A DNA stretch of 64,000 nucleotides. It comes from a bacterium (GTDB lineage: Bacteria; Deinococcota; Deinococci; Deinococcales; Deinococcaceae). This document shows positions 23,991 through 34,844 of this stretch, one piece after another (the first letter of the stretch is position 1; each line of letters opens with the position of its first letter). The notes beneath the pieces are model-generated. The model did not search any database. It was not told where the DNA came from and saw only the letters and a program-made list of their open reading frames with translations. The position numbers and the translations under genes are program-made. The stretch spans positions 1-64,000 of the forward strand of contig JAJZIR010000004.1 of the NCBI GenBank assembly GCA_021810505.1. The letters are read 5' to 3'.

Positions 23991-25421
23991 GTGCCGCCGG
24001 CCTTGATCCGCAGCCAAGACGTATTGGAAGAGTTACTGAGCCCCGGGCAGGTTCTGGAACTGGACCAGGAGAGCGGGAACCGCGACCTGCTCCGGGGGGT
24101 GGAGATCCTGGGGCTGGCTGGGCCGTTCCGGGCGGTCACCCCCTGGGAGCTCGAGGATCCCAAGGGGGTGCGGCGGATCGCCGCCGGCGGCTACGCCGCC
24201 GCGCCTTTCGGAGAGGGGTATCCCAAGCTGCGCTCTTTTGTGGCGGAGCTCCTAGCCAGGAACCGGGAGCTGTCGCTACCGCAGCAGTCCGCTTCCCCTT
24301 GGCGGGCCGCCCTATCCTTCAATCTGGTCCAGCTGCTCTCCGAGCTCTGGCCCAGTCACCGGAGCTCGCGGGTGTTCTTCTCCAACAGCGGCGCCGAGGC
24401 GATCGAGGGGGCGGTGAAGTTCGCCAGAGCGGCGCGGCCCAGGGCCACCCACCTGATCAACTTCCAGAGGGGTTATCACGGCAAGACCTTCCTGCCGCTG
24501 TCGCTGACGCCCAACCCGGAGTACCAAGACCTGTTCCGACCGCTGCTGCCCGGGGTGATCACCCTCCCCTACGGCGACGCCGGCCGCTTGGAGGACGCCA
24601 TCCGGCGGGTCGGGCCGGACCGCATCGCTGCCGTGCTGGTCGAGCCCATCCAGGGTGAAGGCGGGGTGATCCTGCCGCCACCCGGTTTCCTGCGCGCGCT
24701 GGGGAACATCTGCCGCCGCCACGGGATCCTGATCATCGCCGACGAGATCCAGACCGGCTTGGGCCGCACCGGCCACCTGCTGGAGAGCCACGCCCAGGGC
24801 CTGGAGCCCGACATCCTCACCCTGGCCAAGCCCTTAGGGGGCGGCTTGGTGCCGGTCGGGGCCACCATCGCCCGGGCCGAGATCTTCCAGAAACTGCTGG
24901 GGGGATTGAGCAGCAAGCGCCACTCCAACACCTTCGGCGGCAACACCCTGGCCATGGCGGTAGGCCTGCGCTCGCTGCAGATCATCGTCGAGGAGGGGCT
25001 GGTCCAGAGATCCCACCAGCTGGGCCAGCACGGCTTGGAGCGGTTGCAGCAGATCCAGCGGGCCTACCCCGCCTGCATCGAGGAGGTGCGGGGGGCTGGG
25101 ATGCTGCTAGCCCTGCAGTTCGCTCCGGCGATCCCACCCAGAGCGATTCCAGTCGAATTGGCCCGGGAGCTCAGCGCCGAGCTGATAGGTCTGCTGGGGC
25201 TGCGGGTGCTGCACTTGAGCGGGGTGCAGGCCAACCTCTCGCTCAGCTCCAAGCGGACCATCCGGCTCACTCCGGCCCTGACCATGCCCGGAGAGCTGTT
25301 CGGGGCCATGCTGGACCGGGTCGGCAAGGCCGCAGAGGCCTATCCCAGCTCGGCGCAGATCCTGGCCAAGACGCCTAAACGCTTGCTGGGCGCGCTGCTC
25401 AAGTTCGCCCTGGAGGCCTAG
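23991..25421 (+). CDS. Class III PLP-dependent aminotransferase
   Basis: The 476-residue enzyme has the class III signatures: [15 protein letters not shown] (phosphate-binding), [25 protein letters not shown] (Asp251 pairs with the PLP ring nitrogen) and LAKPLGGG with the PLP lysine Lys280, then [13 protein letters not shown]. The group includes acetylornithine, ornithine, 4-aminobutyrate and beta-alanine aminotransferases; the amino donor cannot be told. The protein is longer than acetylornithine enzymes (about 400) because of an N-terminal extension of about 60 residues and a C-terminal tail. Start GTG 6 nt after TATGAT, probably leaderless. Confidence 0.88.
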   Translation: MPPALIRSQDVLEELLSPGQVLELDQESGNRDLLRGVEILGLAGPFRAVTPWELEDPKGVRRIAAGGYAAAPFGEGYPKLRSFVAELLARNRELSLPQQSASPWRAALSFNLVQLLSELWPSHRSSRVFFSNSGAEAIEGAVKFARAARPRATHLINFQRGYHGKTFLPLSLTPNPEYQDLFRPLLPGVITLPYGDAGRLEDAIRRVGPDRIAAVLVEPIQGEGGVILPPPGFLRALGNICRRHGILIIADEIQTGLGRTGHLLESHAQGLEPDILTLAKPLGGGLVPVGATIARAEIFQKLLGGLSSKRHSNTFGGNTLAMAVGLRSLQIIVEEGLVQRSHQLGQHGLERLQQIQRAYPACIEEVRGAGMLLALQFAPAIPPRAIPVELARELSAELIGLLGLRVLHLSGVQANLSLSSKRTIRLTPALTMPGELFGAMLDRVGKAAEAYPSSAQILAKTPKRLLGALLKFALEA

Positions 25422-25483
25422 GGGTCAGTGGTATAGTCAACTCGGACGCAGGGCTTACCCGCCCGCACGAAGGAGACGCAGAG

Positions 25484-26623
25484 ATGTCCGATACCCAAGA
25501 GATCGCCCGTGGACTTGAAGGAGTCGTCTTCACCGAGAGCAAGCTGACCTACATCGACGGCGAGCGGGGGATCCTCGCCCACCTAGGGATCCCGATCCAG
25601 GAGTGGGCCGAGCACAGCAGCTTCGAGGAGCTCAGCTGCGCGCTGCTGAACGGCCACCTACCCTCCCAGGCCGAGCTAGACAGCTTCGACCAGAGCTTAA
25701 AGAGCCTGAGAAATCTGCCCCAGCCGGTGTTGGAGGCGATCTCCGGGTACCCCAAGACCTGCCACCCCATGCAGGCGCTGCGCACCGCGATCAGCCACCT
25801 AGGCGTCCTCGACCCGGACGCCGACGATGTGAGCCCAGCCGGGCGGCGGGCCATCGGCCTCAAGCTGATCGCCCAGATGTCCACCGCCATCGCCGCGATC
25901 TATCGCAGCCGGCAGAACGCCGCCCCGCTCCCGCCCAGGGAGGACCTCAGCCACGCTGGCAACTTCCTGTACATGATCCGCGGGAGCGCCCCCACCCCGG
26001 AGGAGACCCGGCTGTTCGACATGGCCCTGATCCTGCAGGTCGACCACAGCATGAACGCCTCCACCTTCACCGCCATCGCTACGGCCAGCACCCTGTCCGA
26101 TATGTACAGCGCAGTCACCAGCGCCATCGGCTCGCTGAAGGGCCCGTTGCACGGCGGCGCCAACGAGGCGGTGATGGACATGCTGGATGAGATCGGCAGC
26201 GTCGAGAACGCTGCCGCCTACATCACCGCCAAGCTGGACCGGCACGAGAAGATCATGGGAGTGGGGCACCGGGTCTACAAGTACTTCGACCCGCGCTCGC
26301 GGGTGCTGCGCGACTACGCCGAGGTGGTCGCCAAGAAGCAAGGCAAGAGCCGCTACTACCAGATCCTGGAGGTCATAGAGAAAATCGTGGTGGAGCGCCT
26401 GGGGTCCAGGGGAATCTACCCCAACGTCGACTTCTACAGCGGGGTGGTCTACAGCGATCTAGGCATCCCCAAGCCGTTCTTCACCCCGATCTTCGCCCTG
26501 GCCCGAATCTCCGGTTGGGTGGCCAGCGTGGACGAGTACACCGAGCACAACCGCCTGCTGCGCCCAACCGCCCGCTACGTGGGCCTGAACGACCAGCACT
26601 ACCGGCCCATCGAGCAGCGCTGA
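25484..26623 (+). CDS. gltA: Citrate synthase
   Basis: The 379-residue enzyme condenses acetyl-CoA and oxaloacetate to citrate in the TCA cycle. The catalytic triad is visible: His223 in GPLHGGANEAV, His262 in MGVGHRVYK and Asp316 in NVDFYSG. Length and lack of the NADH-binding extension place it with the short dimeric (Gram-positive/archaeal) form. It has a leader with AAGGAG before the ATG and a TATAGT -10 box at 25432-25437. A methylcitrate synthase role is possible but there are no prp neighbours; it may support acetate growth together with acs. Confidence 0.93.
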   Translation: MSDTQEIARGLEGVVFTESKLTYIDGERGILAHLGIPIQEWAEHSSFEELSCALLNGHLPSQAELDSFDQSLKSLRNLPQPVLEAISGYPKTCHPMQALRTAISHLGVLDPDADDVSPAGRRAIGLKLIAQMSTAIAAIYRSRQNAAPLPPREDLSHAGNFLYMIRGSAPTPEETRLFDMALILQVDHSMNASTFTAIATASTLSDMYSAVTSAIGSLKGPLHGGANEAVMDMLDEIGSVENAAAYITAKLDRHEKIMGVGHRVYKYFDPRSRVLRDYAEVVAKKQGKSRYYQILEVIEKIVVERLGSRGIYPNVDFYSGVVYSDLGIPKPFFTPIFALARISGWVASVDEYTEHNRLLRPTARYVGLNDQHYRPIEQR

Positions 26624-26631
26624 GCCGGTGA

Positions 26632-26656
26632 CCGGGATTCCGGTCCGGAACCCCGG
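26632..26656. terminator. Hairpin after citrate synthase
   Basis: Twelve-base arms (26632-26643 and 26645-26656) match at 11 of 12 positions around a single-base centre. It lies between the citrate synthase stop and the leaderless -10 box of the response regulator (26664-26669). There is no T-run, so termination is a weak inference. Confidence 0.35.
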
Positions 26657-26674
26657 CGGAGCGTAGAGTGAGCC

Positions 26675-27331
26675 ATGCGGATTCTCCTGGTCGAGGATCA
26701 ACCGGAGTTGGCCGCTCCGACCTTGGCGATTCTGCGCTACGGAGGCTACGAGGCGGAGTGGGCCTGCTCAGCTGAGCAGGCCACCGAGCTGGCGGCGGAG
26801 CGGGAACCCGACCTAGCTATCCTGGATGTGATGCTGCCTGAGGGGGAGCAGGCCGGCTTCGAGCTGGCTCGCCGCTTTCGCCGGGCCGGCTACTTGGGCT
26901 CCATCCTATTCCTGACCGCCAGGGACGCGGTGGAGGACCGGGTGCACGGTTTAGACCTGGGCGGAGACGATTACCTGGTCAAACCCTACTCGCTGGAAGA
27001 GCTGCTGGCCAGGGTCCGGGCTCTGCTGCGCCGGGAAGCGCAGACCCGGCAGGTGGAGTTTCAGCGCGGCGACCTCCGGGTGCACTTCGCCCTGAGGCGG
27101 GCGCTGTGGCAGGGCACTCCCATCGAGCTTTCCGACAAGGAGTTCGCCCTCCTAGAAGTTCTCTCCCTCTATCCCGAACGGGTCTTCTCCGCCGAGGAGC
27201 TGCTCGACCGGCTGTTCCCGGGCACCGACTCCGGCACCCGGATCGTCCGGGTCTACGTGCACCACCTGCGGCGCAAGATCGCTCCCCAGGTGATCAGCAC
27301 CCAGCCGGGCGGGTACTGCTTAGGGGTCTGA
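26675..27331 (+). CDS. OmpR-family response regulator
   Basis: The 218-residue protein has a receiver domain (phospho-acceptor Asp51 in LAILDVMLP, Thr81 in FLTARD, Lys103 in LVKPYS) and a C-terminal winged helix (about 125-218) with RIVRVYVHHLRRKI as recognition helix. TAGAGT (26664-26669) lies 5 nt before the ATG, so the transcript is probably leaderless. The kinase gene starts one base after its stop, forming a two-component pair. The stimulus is unknown. A 22-bp perfect palindrome (26761-26782) lies within the gene. Confidence 0.92.
   Translation: MRILLVEDQPELAAPTLAILRYGGYEAEWACSAEQATELAAEREPDLAILDVMLPEGEQAGFELARRFRRAGYLGSILFLTARDAVEDRVHGLDLGGDDYLVKPYSLEELLARVRALLRREAQTRQVEFQRGDLRVHFALRRALWQGTPIELSDKEFALLEVLSLYPERVFSAEELLDRLFPGTDSGTRIVRVYVHHLRRKIAPQVISTQPGGYCLGV
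26761..26782. repeat. 22-bp perfect palindrome inside the response regulator gene
   Basis: Eleven bases on each side of the centre at 26771/26772 are complementary (core CAGCTG). It codes for residues around WACSAEQAT of the receiver domain. Confidence 0.8.
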
Positions 27332-27332
27332 G

Positions 27333-28589
27333 GTGGGCTTCCGCTGGCGTCTGTTTCTGGGCCTGGCCATCGCGGTGGCGTTGGCGGCCCTGCTCCAAGG
27401 GATCTTCGGCTACATCGCTTTCACCCGCTCTCTGGACACCCAGCTGCGCTTCGAGGTCCACCACTACGCCTACCTGGCCCAGCACGCTCTGCGCTTGAAC
27501 CAGGGCAAGCCCAGGCTGCGCTCCGAGCCGCTCCCGGGGCTGCGCCAGGGCCGCTTCGAGCTGGAAAAAGGCGGCAAGGTGCTGCTGTCCAACGGCCTGC
27601 CCATCCCCGGCAGCGGCTGGCTGACGCTGAACCGCAACCTGCCCGGGGGCTACCTGCTGCGGGTGGCCATCAGCCGCGCCCCTAGAGCCGAAGCGCTAGG
27701 GGCCTACATCCAGACCAACTTGATCGCGCTGCCGATCACGCTGCTGATCGTGCTGTTCGGAGCCGCCTTGATGCTGCAGTTTCTGTTCCGACCGGTGCGG
27801 GAGCTGACCGGGGCGGTACGCCAGCTGAGCCAGGCCAAGATGCCCGAACCGGTGCGGGTGCCCAGTGGCAACGACGAGCTCGCCGTGTTGGCCAGCAGCT
27901 TCAACCACATGGCCGGCGAGCTGCTGAAGCGCATGGAGCGCGAGCGCACCTTCACCCGCTACGCCTCCCACGAGCTGCGCACGCCGCTGGCCAGCTTCAA
28001 GATACAGCTGGAAGCCTTAGACCTGGGCCTGCTCCCCCAGGAGCAGGTGGTGGCCTCCCTGGAGCGCAGCGCCGAGCAGATGGAGCGGATCCTCTCCGGG
28101 TTGCTGCAGCTGACCAGATCCCCCGAGTTGGCGCTGGAGCGCCTCTCGGCGCTGTCGCTGCTGAAGTCGGCCGCCAGCGCCGCCAGCGCCGGCGAACGGC
28201 TGCGGCTGGTCTGCTCGGGCTGCCAGGCGGCGGTGTTGGGCCAAGCCGACCTGATCGGCCAGGCGCTCGGCAACCTGATCGAGAACGCCCTGCGCTACAG
28301 CGAGGGCGCGGTCGACCTGGGCGCCGAGCTGCGGGGAGACCAGGTAGCCTTGAGCGTGCGCGACTACGGGGAAGGCGTCCCCGAGGAGCAGCTGGTCCGG
28401 CTCAGCGAACCCTTCTTCCGGCTCGCCAAAGACCGCAAGGGGCTGGGGCTGGGGCTGGCCCTGAGCGCGCACATCGCCAACTCGCTGGGAGGGGCTCTGG
28501 AGTTCCGCAACGCCTCCCCTGGACTGCAAGCGACCCTGCTGATCCCCGGAGTCCTGGAGCGCGGCCCAGCGCGGCCCGTACTAAGCTGA
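27333..28589 (+). CDS. Sensor histidine kinase
   Basis: The 418-residue membrane kinase has a transmembrane helix at about 8-30, a short extracellular domain of about 95 residues, a second helix (about 128-150), HAMP (150-205), HisKA with phospho-acceptor His213 in YASHELRTPLAS, and a HATPase domain with NLIENALRYS, VRDYGEGV and GLGLGLAL. It phosphorylates the response regulator encoded immediately upstream (start GTG one base after its stop). The small sensor domain is of QseC/TctE type. Its stop lies 3 nt before the GTG of the ClC channel gene, so the channel may belong to the same transcription unit. Confidence 0.92.
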   Translation: MGFRWRLFLGLAIAVALAALLQGIFGYIAFTRSLDTQLRFEVHHYAYLAQHALRLNQGKPRLRSEPLPGLRQGRFELEKGGKVLLSNGLPIPGSGWLTLNRNLPGGYLLRVAISRAPRAEALGAYIQTNLIALPITLLIVLFGAALMLQFLFRPVRELTGAVRQLSQAKMPEPVRVPSGNDELAVLASSFNHMAGELLKRMERERTFTRYASHELRTPLASFKIQLEALDLGLLPQEQVVASLERSAEQMERILSGLLQLTRSPELALERLSALSLLKSAASAASAGERLRLVCSGCQAAVLGQADLIGQALGNLIENALRYSEGAVDLGAELRGDQVALSVRDYGEGVPEEQLVRLSEPFFRLAKDRKGLGLGLALSAHIANSLGGALEFRNASPGLQATLLIPGVLERGPARPVLS

Positions 28590-28592
28590 ATC

Positions 28593-30308
28593 GTGGCCAC
28601 AACCGCCGTCCCCCTAGATCCTCTGCAGCAGCGCCGGCGTCTGTACGCTTACAGCTTGCTGGTAGGCGTCATCGCCGGCCTGGGCGCCGCCTTCTTCGTC
28701 TGGCTGCTGGGCCAGTCCCAGCACCTGTTCCTAGGGCTGCTGGCCCATTACCACCCCCCAGGAGTTCCCTCGGAGGGGGGATCGCTGGTGCAGCACATCG
28801 GGCGCTACGGACTGTGGCTGATCCCGCTGGCCACCACCTTGGGCGGCCTGATCACCGGCTGGCTGGTCTTCGGCTTCGCTCCGGAGGCGGAGGGGCACGG
28901 CACCGACGCGGTGATCGCCGCCTACCACCAGCGCGGCGGCAACATGCGGGCGCGGGTCCCCCTGATCAAGACCATCGCCTCGGCCATCACCATCGGCTCG
29001 GGGGGCTCGGGGGGCCGAGAGGGCCCCATCGCCCAGATCGGCGCCGGCTTCGGCTCCATCCTGGGTAACCTTTTGCGCCTGGAGAGTAGGGAGCGGCGCA
29101 TCCTGGTGATGGCCGGCGCCGGCGCCGGGATCGGGGCGGTCTTCCACGCCCCCCTGGGCGGCGCGCTGTTCGGAGCCGAGGTGCTTTACCGCGACCTCGA
29201 CTTCGAGAGCAGCCTGTTCGTGCCGGCGATCCTGGCCTCGGTGGTGGCCTACTCGGTCAACGGCTATCTGACCGGCTTCGGCACCCTCTTCCAGACCTCC
29301 AATCTCTTCTTCCACGGGCCGGTCAACCTGCCGCTCTACCTGGTGCTGGCCCTGATCTGCGTGGGGGCGGCCCGGCTGTTCGTCTGGCTGTTCTACTGGG
29401 TCACCCGTCAAAGCAGGAAATTGCGCATTCCCCAGATGCTCAAGCCGGCCGCCGGCGGCCTGCTGGTGGGACTCATCGGCTTGGCCTTGCCCCAGAGCAT
29501 CGGCGGCGGCTACGGTTGGCTGCAGATCGCCCTGCTGGGCGGGCTACCGATCGGGATCTTGGTGCTGGCCGCGCTGGGTAAAATCGTGACCACCTCGCTG
29601 ACCATCGGCCCGGGCGGGTCGGGGGGGGTCTTCGGACCCAGCGTGATCATCGGGGCCCTGCTGGGCGGGGCGGTCGGCAAGCTCTTCCAGCTGCTGTTTC
29701 CCGGCTTGCCGGTCATTCCCAGCAATTTCGCGCTGGTCGGCATGGCCGCCTTCTTCTCGGCCGCGGCCAAGACCCCTTTATCCTCGATGGTCCTGGTCAG
29801 CGAGATGACCGGGGGGTATGGGCTGCTGGTCCCTCTGATGCTGGCCAGCTTCACCGCCTACCTGCTCTCCGGGCGCCAAGCCAACTCCACGCTCTACAGC
29901 TCGCAGGTGGCCAGCCAGGCCGACTCACCGGTCCACCGCAACCGTTACCTGCGGGTGGCCCTAGAGCAGCTGCGCGGCGGCCGAACCGAACCGGTCCCCA
30001 GCGACCTGCAGATGCCGGACCTGGGCGACCTGCTCAGGCTGGGCCGGCCGGTCCCGGTCGATCCGAGCGGGCACGAGTTCTTCTACCAAGTCACGCTGCC
30101 TGAGCACTTCCAGAAAACCACCATCGCCCAAGGGTCCCTCCCCGGGGGCATGGTCATCACTTCGATCACCCGGGGTGACAAGACGCTGATCCCCCGGGGG
30201 GACAGCGCGCTGCAGCCAGGCGATCAGTTGGTGGTGGTGGCTACTCCCGAGACCTACCGCGAGCTGGAGCGCTGGCTCTCCAAGGGAGCAGAGCCCGCCC
30301 CCACCTGA
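28593..30308 (+). CDS. ClC-family chloride channel/antiporter with C-terminal RCK_C domain
   Basis: The 571-residue protein has a ClC core (about 20-430) with the selectivity motifs GSGGSGGREGP, in which Glu143 is the gating glutamate, and GPGGSGGVFGPS. After the membrane part comes a TrkA-C/RCK_C regulatory domain (about 490-565, ending GDQLVVVATPETYRELERWL) instead of CBS domains. It moves chloride or another small anion. The GTG start has TAAGCT 5 nt upstream, so it may also have its own leaderless promoter inside the kinase 3' end. Confidence 0.9.
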   Translation: MATTAVPLDPLQQRRRLYAYSLLVGVIAGLGAAFFVWLLGQSQHLFLGLLAHYHPPGVPSEGGSLVQHIGRYGLWLIPLATTLGGLITGWLVFGFAPEAEGHGTDAVIAAYHQRGGNMRARVPLIKTIASAITIGSGGSGGREGPIAQIGAGFGSILGNLLRLESRERRILVMAGAGAGIGAVFHAPLGGALFGAEVLYRDLDFESSLFVPAILASVVAYSVNGYLTGFGTLFQTSNLFFHGPVNLPLYLVLALICVGAARLFVWLFYWVTRQSRKLRIPQMLKPAAGGLLVGLIGLALPQSIGGGYGWLQIALLGGLPIGILVLAALGKIVTTSLTIGPGGSGGVFGPSVIIGALLGGAVGKLFQLLFPGLPVIPSNFALVGMAAFFSAAAKTPLSSMVLVSEMTGGYGLLVPLMLASFTAYLLSGRQANSTLYSSQVASQADSPVHRNRYLRVALEQLRGGRTEPVPSDLQMPDLGDLLRLGRPVPVDPSGHEFFYQVTLPEHFQKTTIAQGSLPGGMVITSITRGDKTLIPRGDSALQPGDQLVVVATPETYRELERWLSKGAEPAPT

Positions 30309-30380
30309 AGGCACACGGTCAGCAGAACACAGTCAGGAAAAGCACCCCGTGCTAGGGTACAGAAGCCCTAGGAGGCCTCG

Positions 30381-31817
<1,437 letters not shown>

Positions 31818-31839
31818 GCACAGGGGCTAAGGAGGGGGC

Positions 31840-33042
31840 ATGGCTCGTCAAATCCGCTACAGCCGCTACGAAGGGGAGCTAGACGAACTGGAATCCAGCG
31901 AGATCCTGCAGATGATCCAGGAGGCGCTGCTGGGGCAAGATGTCAACGATCCCTATGACCCCGACCCGGACGCTCGCCCGGACTTGGACGACCTGTTCGA
32001 TGCCATCTTGCAGGCTTTAGTCGACCGCGATCTGGTCCCGGATGACCTGCTGGCCGAGGCCTTGGAGGCCGACTCGCCCAAGGACAGCCGGCTGGGGCAG
32101 AAGATTCAGGGGATGATCGAACGGTTGCAGCGCGACGGCTTCATCCGCCCCGAGCGGCCCTCCGGGGGTGGGTCCGGCGAAGGGGAGTCGCCCAGGTTCG
32201 AGCTGACCGACCGCAGCATCGACTTCCTGGGTTACCAGTCGCTGCGCGACCTGATGGGCGGCTTCGGGCGCTCCTCTTCGGGGAGCCACGAGACGCGCGA
32301 CTACGCCAGCGGGGTGGAGTCCAGCGGGGAGCTCAAGGACTACGCCTTCGGGGACACCCTGAACCTGGACACCGCCAGCACGCTCAGCCGAGTGCTCCCC
32401 AAGGGGATCGAGAACCTGAGCGAGGAGGACCTGGTCATCCGCCAGTCCGAGTACAGCTCGTCGGCAGCCACCGTGGTCCTGCTGGACTGCTCGCACAGCA
32501 TGATCCTCTACGGGGAGGACCGCTTCACGCCCGCCAAGCAGGTGGCCTTGGCGCTGGCCCACCTGATCCGCACCCAGTACGCCGGGGACAGCCTGCGCTT
32601 CGTCCTGTTCCACGACTCCGCCGAGGAAGTACCGCTGGCCAAGCTGGCCCAGGTCCAAGTAGGGCCTTACCACACCAACACCGCTGGCGGCCTCAGGCTG
32701 GCTCAGCAGCTGCTCAAGCGCGAGCAGAAAGACATGAAGCAGATCATCATGATCACCGACGGCAAGCCTTCGGCGCTGACCCTACCGGACGGGCGGATCT
32801 ACAAGAACGCCTTCGGCCTGGATCCCTACGTCCTGGGGACGACGCTGCGGGAAGTCGCCAATTGCCGGAGGCAGGGGATCCAGATCAACACCTTCATGCT
32901 GGCCAGGGATCCCGAACTGGTGCAGTTCGTCCGGCGGATCACCGAGATGACCCACGGCAAGGCCTACTTCACCACCCCCTTCAACATCGGCCAGTACGTG
33001 CTGATGGATTACCTATCCGGCAAGACCAAGGTGGTCAATTGA
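31840..33042 (+). CDS. VWA domain protein, partner of the MoxR ATPase
   Basis: The 400-residue protein has an acidic helical N-terminal half ([17 protein letters not shown]) and a C-terminal von Willebrand A domain with the metal site DCSHS (Asp216, Ser218, Ser220), a conserved threonine region near [10 protein letters not shown] and TDGKPSA. It contains no signal peptide or transmembrane segment, so it is cytosolic. Gene order MoxR-VWA is the classical pairing in which the VWA protein connects the ATPase to its target. AGGAGGG precedes the ATG. Confidence 0.88.
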   Translation: MARQIRYSRYEGELDELESSEILQMIQEALLGQDVNDPYDPDPDARPDLDDLFDAILQALVDRDLVPDDLLAEALEADSPKDSRLGQKIQGMIERLQRDGFIRPERPSGGGSGEGESPRFELTDRSIDFLGYQSLRDLMGGFGRSSSGSHETRDYASGVESSGELKDYAFGDTLNLDTASTLSRVLPKGIENLSEEDLVIRQSEYSSSAATVVLLDCSHSMILYGEDRFTPAKQVALALAHLIRTQYAGDSLRFVLFHDSAEEVPLAKLAQVQVGPYHTNTAGGLRLAQQLLKREQKDMKQIIMITDGKPSALTLPDGRIYKNAFGLDPYVLGTTLREVANCRRQGIQINTFMLARDPELVQFVRRITEMTHGKAYFTTPFNIGQYVLMDYLSGKTKVVN

Positions 33043-33063
33043 GCGGGCCAAGGGGTAAAGAGC

Positions 33064-33088
33064 GCCGGCTACCCTTAGGGTAGCCGGC
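33064..33088 (-). terminator. Terminator of tmRNA
   Basis: A near-continuous inverted repeat with GCCGGCTACCC/GGGTAGCCGGC arms. Read on the minus strand it directly follows the tmRNA 3' end and is followed by GCTCTTT, a short T-run. It also lies just after the VWA gene on the plus strand and may serve both. Confidence 0.6.
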
Positions 33089-33091
33089 TGG

Positions 33092-33444
33092 TGGTGGAGG
33101 CGGAGAGAGTCGAACTCTCGTCCGAACGCCCCTGCGATGCGTCTCTACGAGCGTAGCCTTCAGTTTGAACTGCTGCGCGGGTCGCCTGAAGGCGGGCTAC
33201 CCGCGCAGGAATCTCCACGCACTTCGCCCCAGCCCTATGGAGCCTCGGGGAGGGCTAGCCGGCTACTGTCACAGCTCCCGAAACGCCACCAGCCGGGCTT
33301 TTCGGTCGCCGTCGCTACTTAATTAAGCAGCGAGAGCAAAAGAAGGTTCGCCAGTTACTGGCTTGCCGTTTATTAACGAGGCCAACGGCACCTCGGCTCG
33401 CAACAACACCGAAGAGCAACGCCCGTCGAAACCGGATCGCCCCC
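33092..33444 (-). ncRNA. ssrA: tmRNA (transfer-messenger RNA)
   Basis: The 353-nt RNA rescues stalled ribosomes. The 5' end GGGGGCG pairs with CGCCTCC near the 3' end to form the acceptor stem, followed by A and an encoded CCA (33092). The conserved GGTTTCGACG follows the 5' end, and the T arm near the 3' end contains GTTCGACTC between GAGAG/CTCTC. The tag reading frame is GKPVTGEPSFALAA followed by TAA TTAA, ending in the ALAA degradation signal. A weak promoter (TTGTTC at 33485-33480, 18 nt, TAAGAT at 33461-33456) precedes it. The first tag codon (GGC) is inferred. Confidence 0.93.
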
Positions 33445-33489
33445 AGTGCGGAGTGATCTTAGCACAGGCCCCCGGGAGGGAACAAGGGC

Positions 33490-33738
33490 TTAGAGCAGGC
33501 TGTGCTTCCTGAGGTACTCGTCCAGCTTGGCTCGGCTGAAGTTGGACAGGCTGACCGCGTCGCCTTCGTAGACCAGCGTCGGGACGCTCCGGCGGCCCCC
33601 GTTGACTTGCATGACGTACTCGGCGGCCTGGGGATCTTGCTCGATGTCGATCTCCTGATAGGCGATCTTGCGCTGGCCGAGCACTGCCTTGGTGGCTTTG
33701 CAGTCGCCGCACCAGCTGGTGGTGTAGATCTGTAGCAT
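33490..33738 (-). CDS. Glutaredoxin-family protein
   Basis: The 82-residue thioredoxin-fold protein has the active site CGDC (Cys10, Cys13), the cis-proline RSVPTLV and the normal glutaredoxin length. It resembles the NrdH/mycoredoxin-like proteins used as small dithiol reductants in organisms without glutathione, which agrees with the bacilliredoxin-like gene at 48050. TAGGAGGAG precedes the ATG. It is upstream of tmRNA on the same strand. Confidence 0.9.
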   Translation of the reverse strand: MLQIYTTSWCGDCKATKAVLGQRKIAYQEIDIEQDPQAAEYVMQVNGGRRSVPTLVYEGDAVSLSNFSRAKLDEYLRKHSLL

Positions 33739-33812
33739 GAGCTCCTCCTACAGGGGCAGTCCCCTGACCGCTTAAGGGTAGCACTGTCCCTGGGAAAGTG
33801 CGGTCCAGGGGC

Positions 33813-34790
33813 TCACAATCTCTGGCTTTGGGGCCGTTCCGGGGCCCAGAGCACCCCTAAGCGCTTGGCCTGGTACATCCGCCGGTCCGCAGCGGTGTAG
33901 AGCGCCTCCCGGCTGGTCCCGTCCGCGCCCAGGGTGGCTGCGCCGGCGTTGAGCCGCAGCGTCCAGGGCTGCTCGCTCCGGAAGCGCTGCAGGGAAGCGG
34001 CCAGCGCGGCCATGATCTCTTCCAGGTCCCCCGGGTCCAGGAGCAGAGCGAATTCATCCCCGCCCAGCCGAAAGGACCCCGGAGTGGCCTCCCTCAGCAG
34101 GCGGCCCACCTCCGCCAGCAGGCGGTCCCCAGCGGCGTGGCCCTGGCTGTCGTTCACCGCCTTGAAATCGGTGATGTCCAACAGCACCAAGGCCAGGGAT
34201 CCGCGGGCACGCCGCTCAGCGAAGGCCTCCTCGAAGGCGTAGCGGTTACCCAGAGCGGTCAGGGCGTCGGTCCTGGCCTCCTGCTGCAGCTGCCGGTGCA
34301 GCTCGGAGCGGGACAGGGCCAGCGAGAGGTGGCGGGCTAGGGTCCTGAGCAGCCGCAGATCGGCCACCGAGAAAGCCCCCGGCAGGCTGTGCTGCAAGCT
34401 GAGGATCCCAGCGGGAGAGTCTTGCCTGCCCAGCGGCACCCCCAGGTAGCAGCGCACCCGGGCGGGCTGGCCGTCTAGACGGAGGTTGCGGACGGCTACC
34501 TGCCGGCCGGCCTGATAGCCTCGGATGTCGGTGATCAGGGAAGGGCCCAGCCGGAGCACCTGCTCGCTGAGACCGTTCTCGTGCCAGGGGAGCTGTAGCT
34601 GGTAGCAGGCCTCGCCGTCGCGCACCTCGCAGGTCCACTGCTGATCGCCGAGCAGGGCGAAGACGGTGATCGGCGCCGAGAAGAGCTGGCTGAGCTGGCG
34701 GTGGGCCAGAGAGACCAGGTCGCTGGGCTGATCGGCCCGGGAGAGCGCCACCACCACCGTGGCCACCGCTGCGTACCGGCTCACGTCCAC
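33813..34790 (-). CDS. GAF-GGDEF diguanylate cyclase
   Basis: The 325-residue protein has an N-terminal GAF-like sensor domain (about 20-160) and a C-terminal GGDEF domain with the intact active site RLGGDEF (243-247), so it should make the second messenger cyclic di-GMP from GTP. The upstream helix EARTDALTALGNRYAF is typical of GGDEF linkers. The I-site RxxD is not obvious. There is no membrane segment. The GTG at 34790 has GAGGGG 6 nt upstream. The GAF ligand is unknown. Confidence 0.9.
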   Translation of the reverse strand: MDVSRYAAVATVVVALSRADQPSDLVSLAHRQLSQLFSAPITVFALLGDQQWTCEVRDGEACYQLQLPWHENGLSEQVLRLGPSLITDIRGYQAGRQVAVRNLRLDGQPARVRCYLGVPLGRQDSPAGILSLQHSLPGAFSVADLRLLRTLARHLSLALSRSELHRQLQQEARTDALTALGNRYAFEEAFAERRARGSLALVLLDITDFKAVNDSQGHAAGDRLLAEVGRLLREATPGSFRLGGDEFALLLDPGDLEEIMAALAASLQRFRSEQPWTLRLNAGAATLGADGTSREALYTAADRRMYQAKRLGVLWAPERPQSQRL

Positions 34791-34844
34791 CAGTAACCCC
34801 TCACCCCCCGCAGGAAGCCGCCCATAGCTCCAGGCCGGCAGCGC

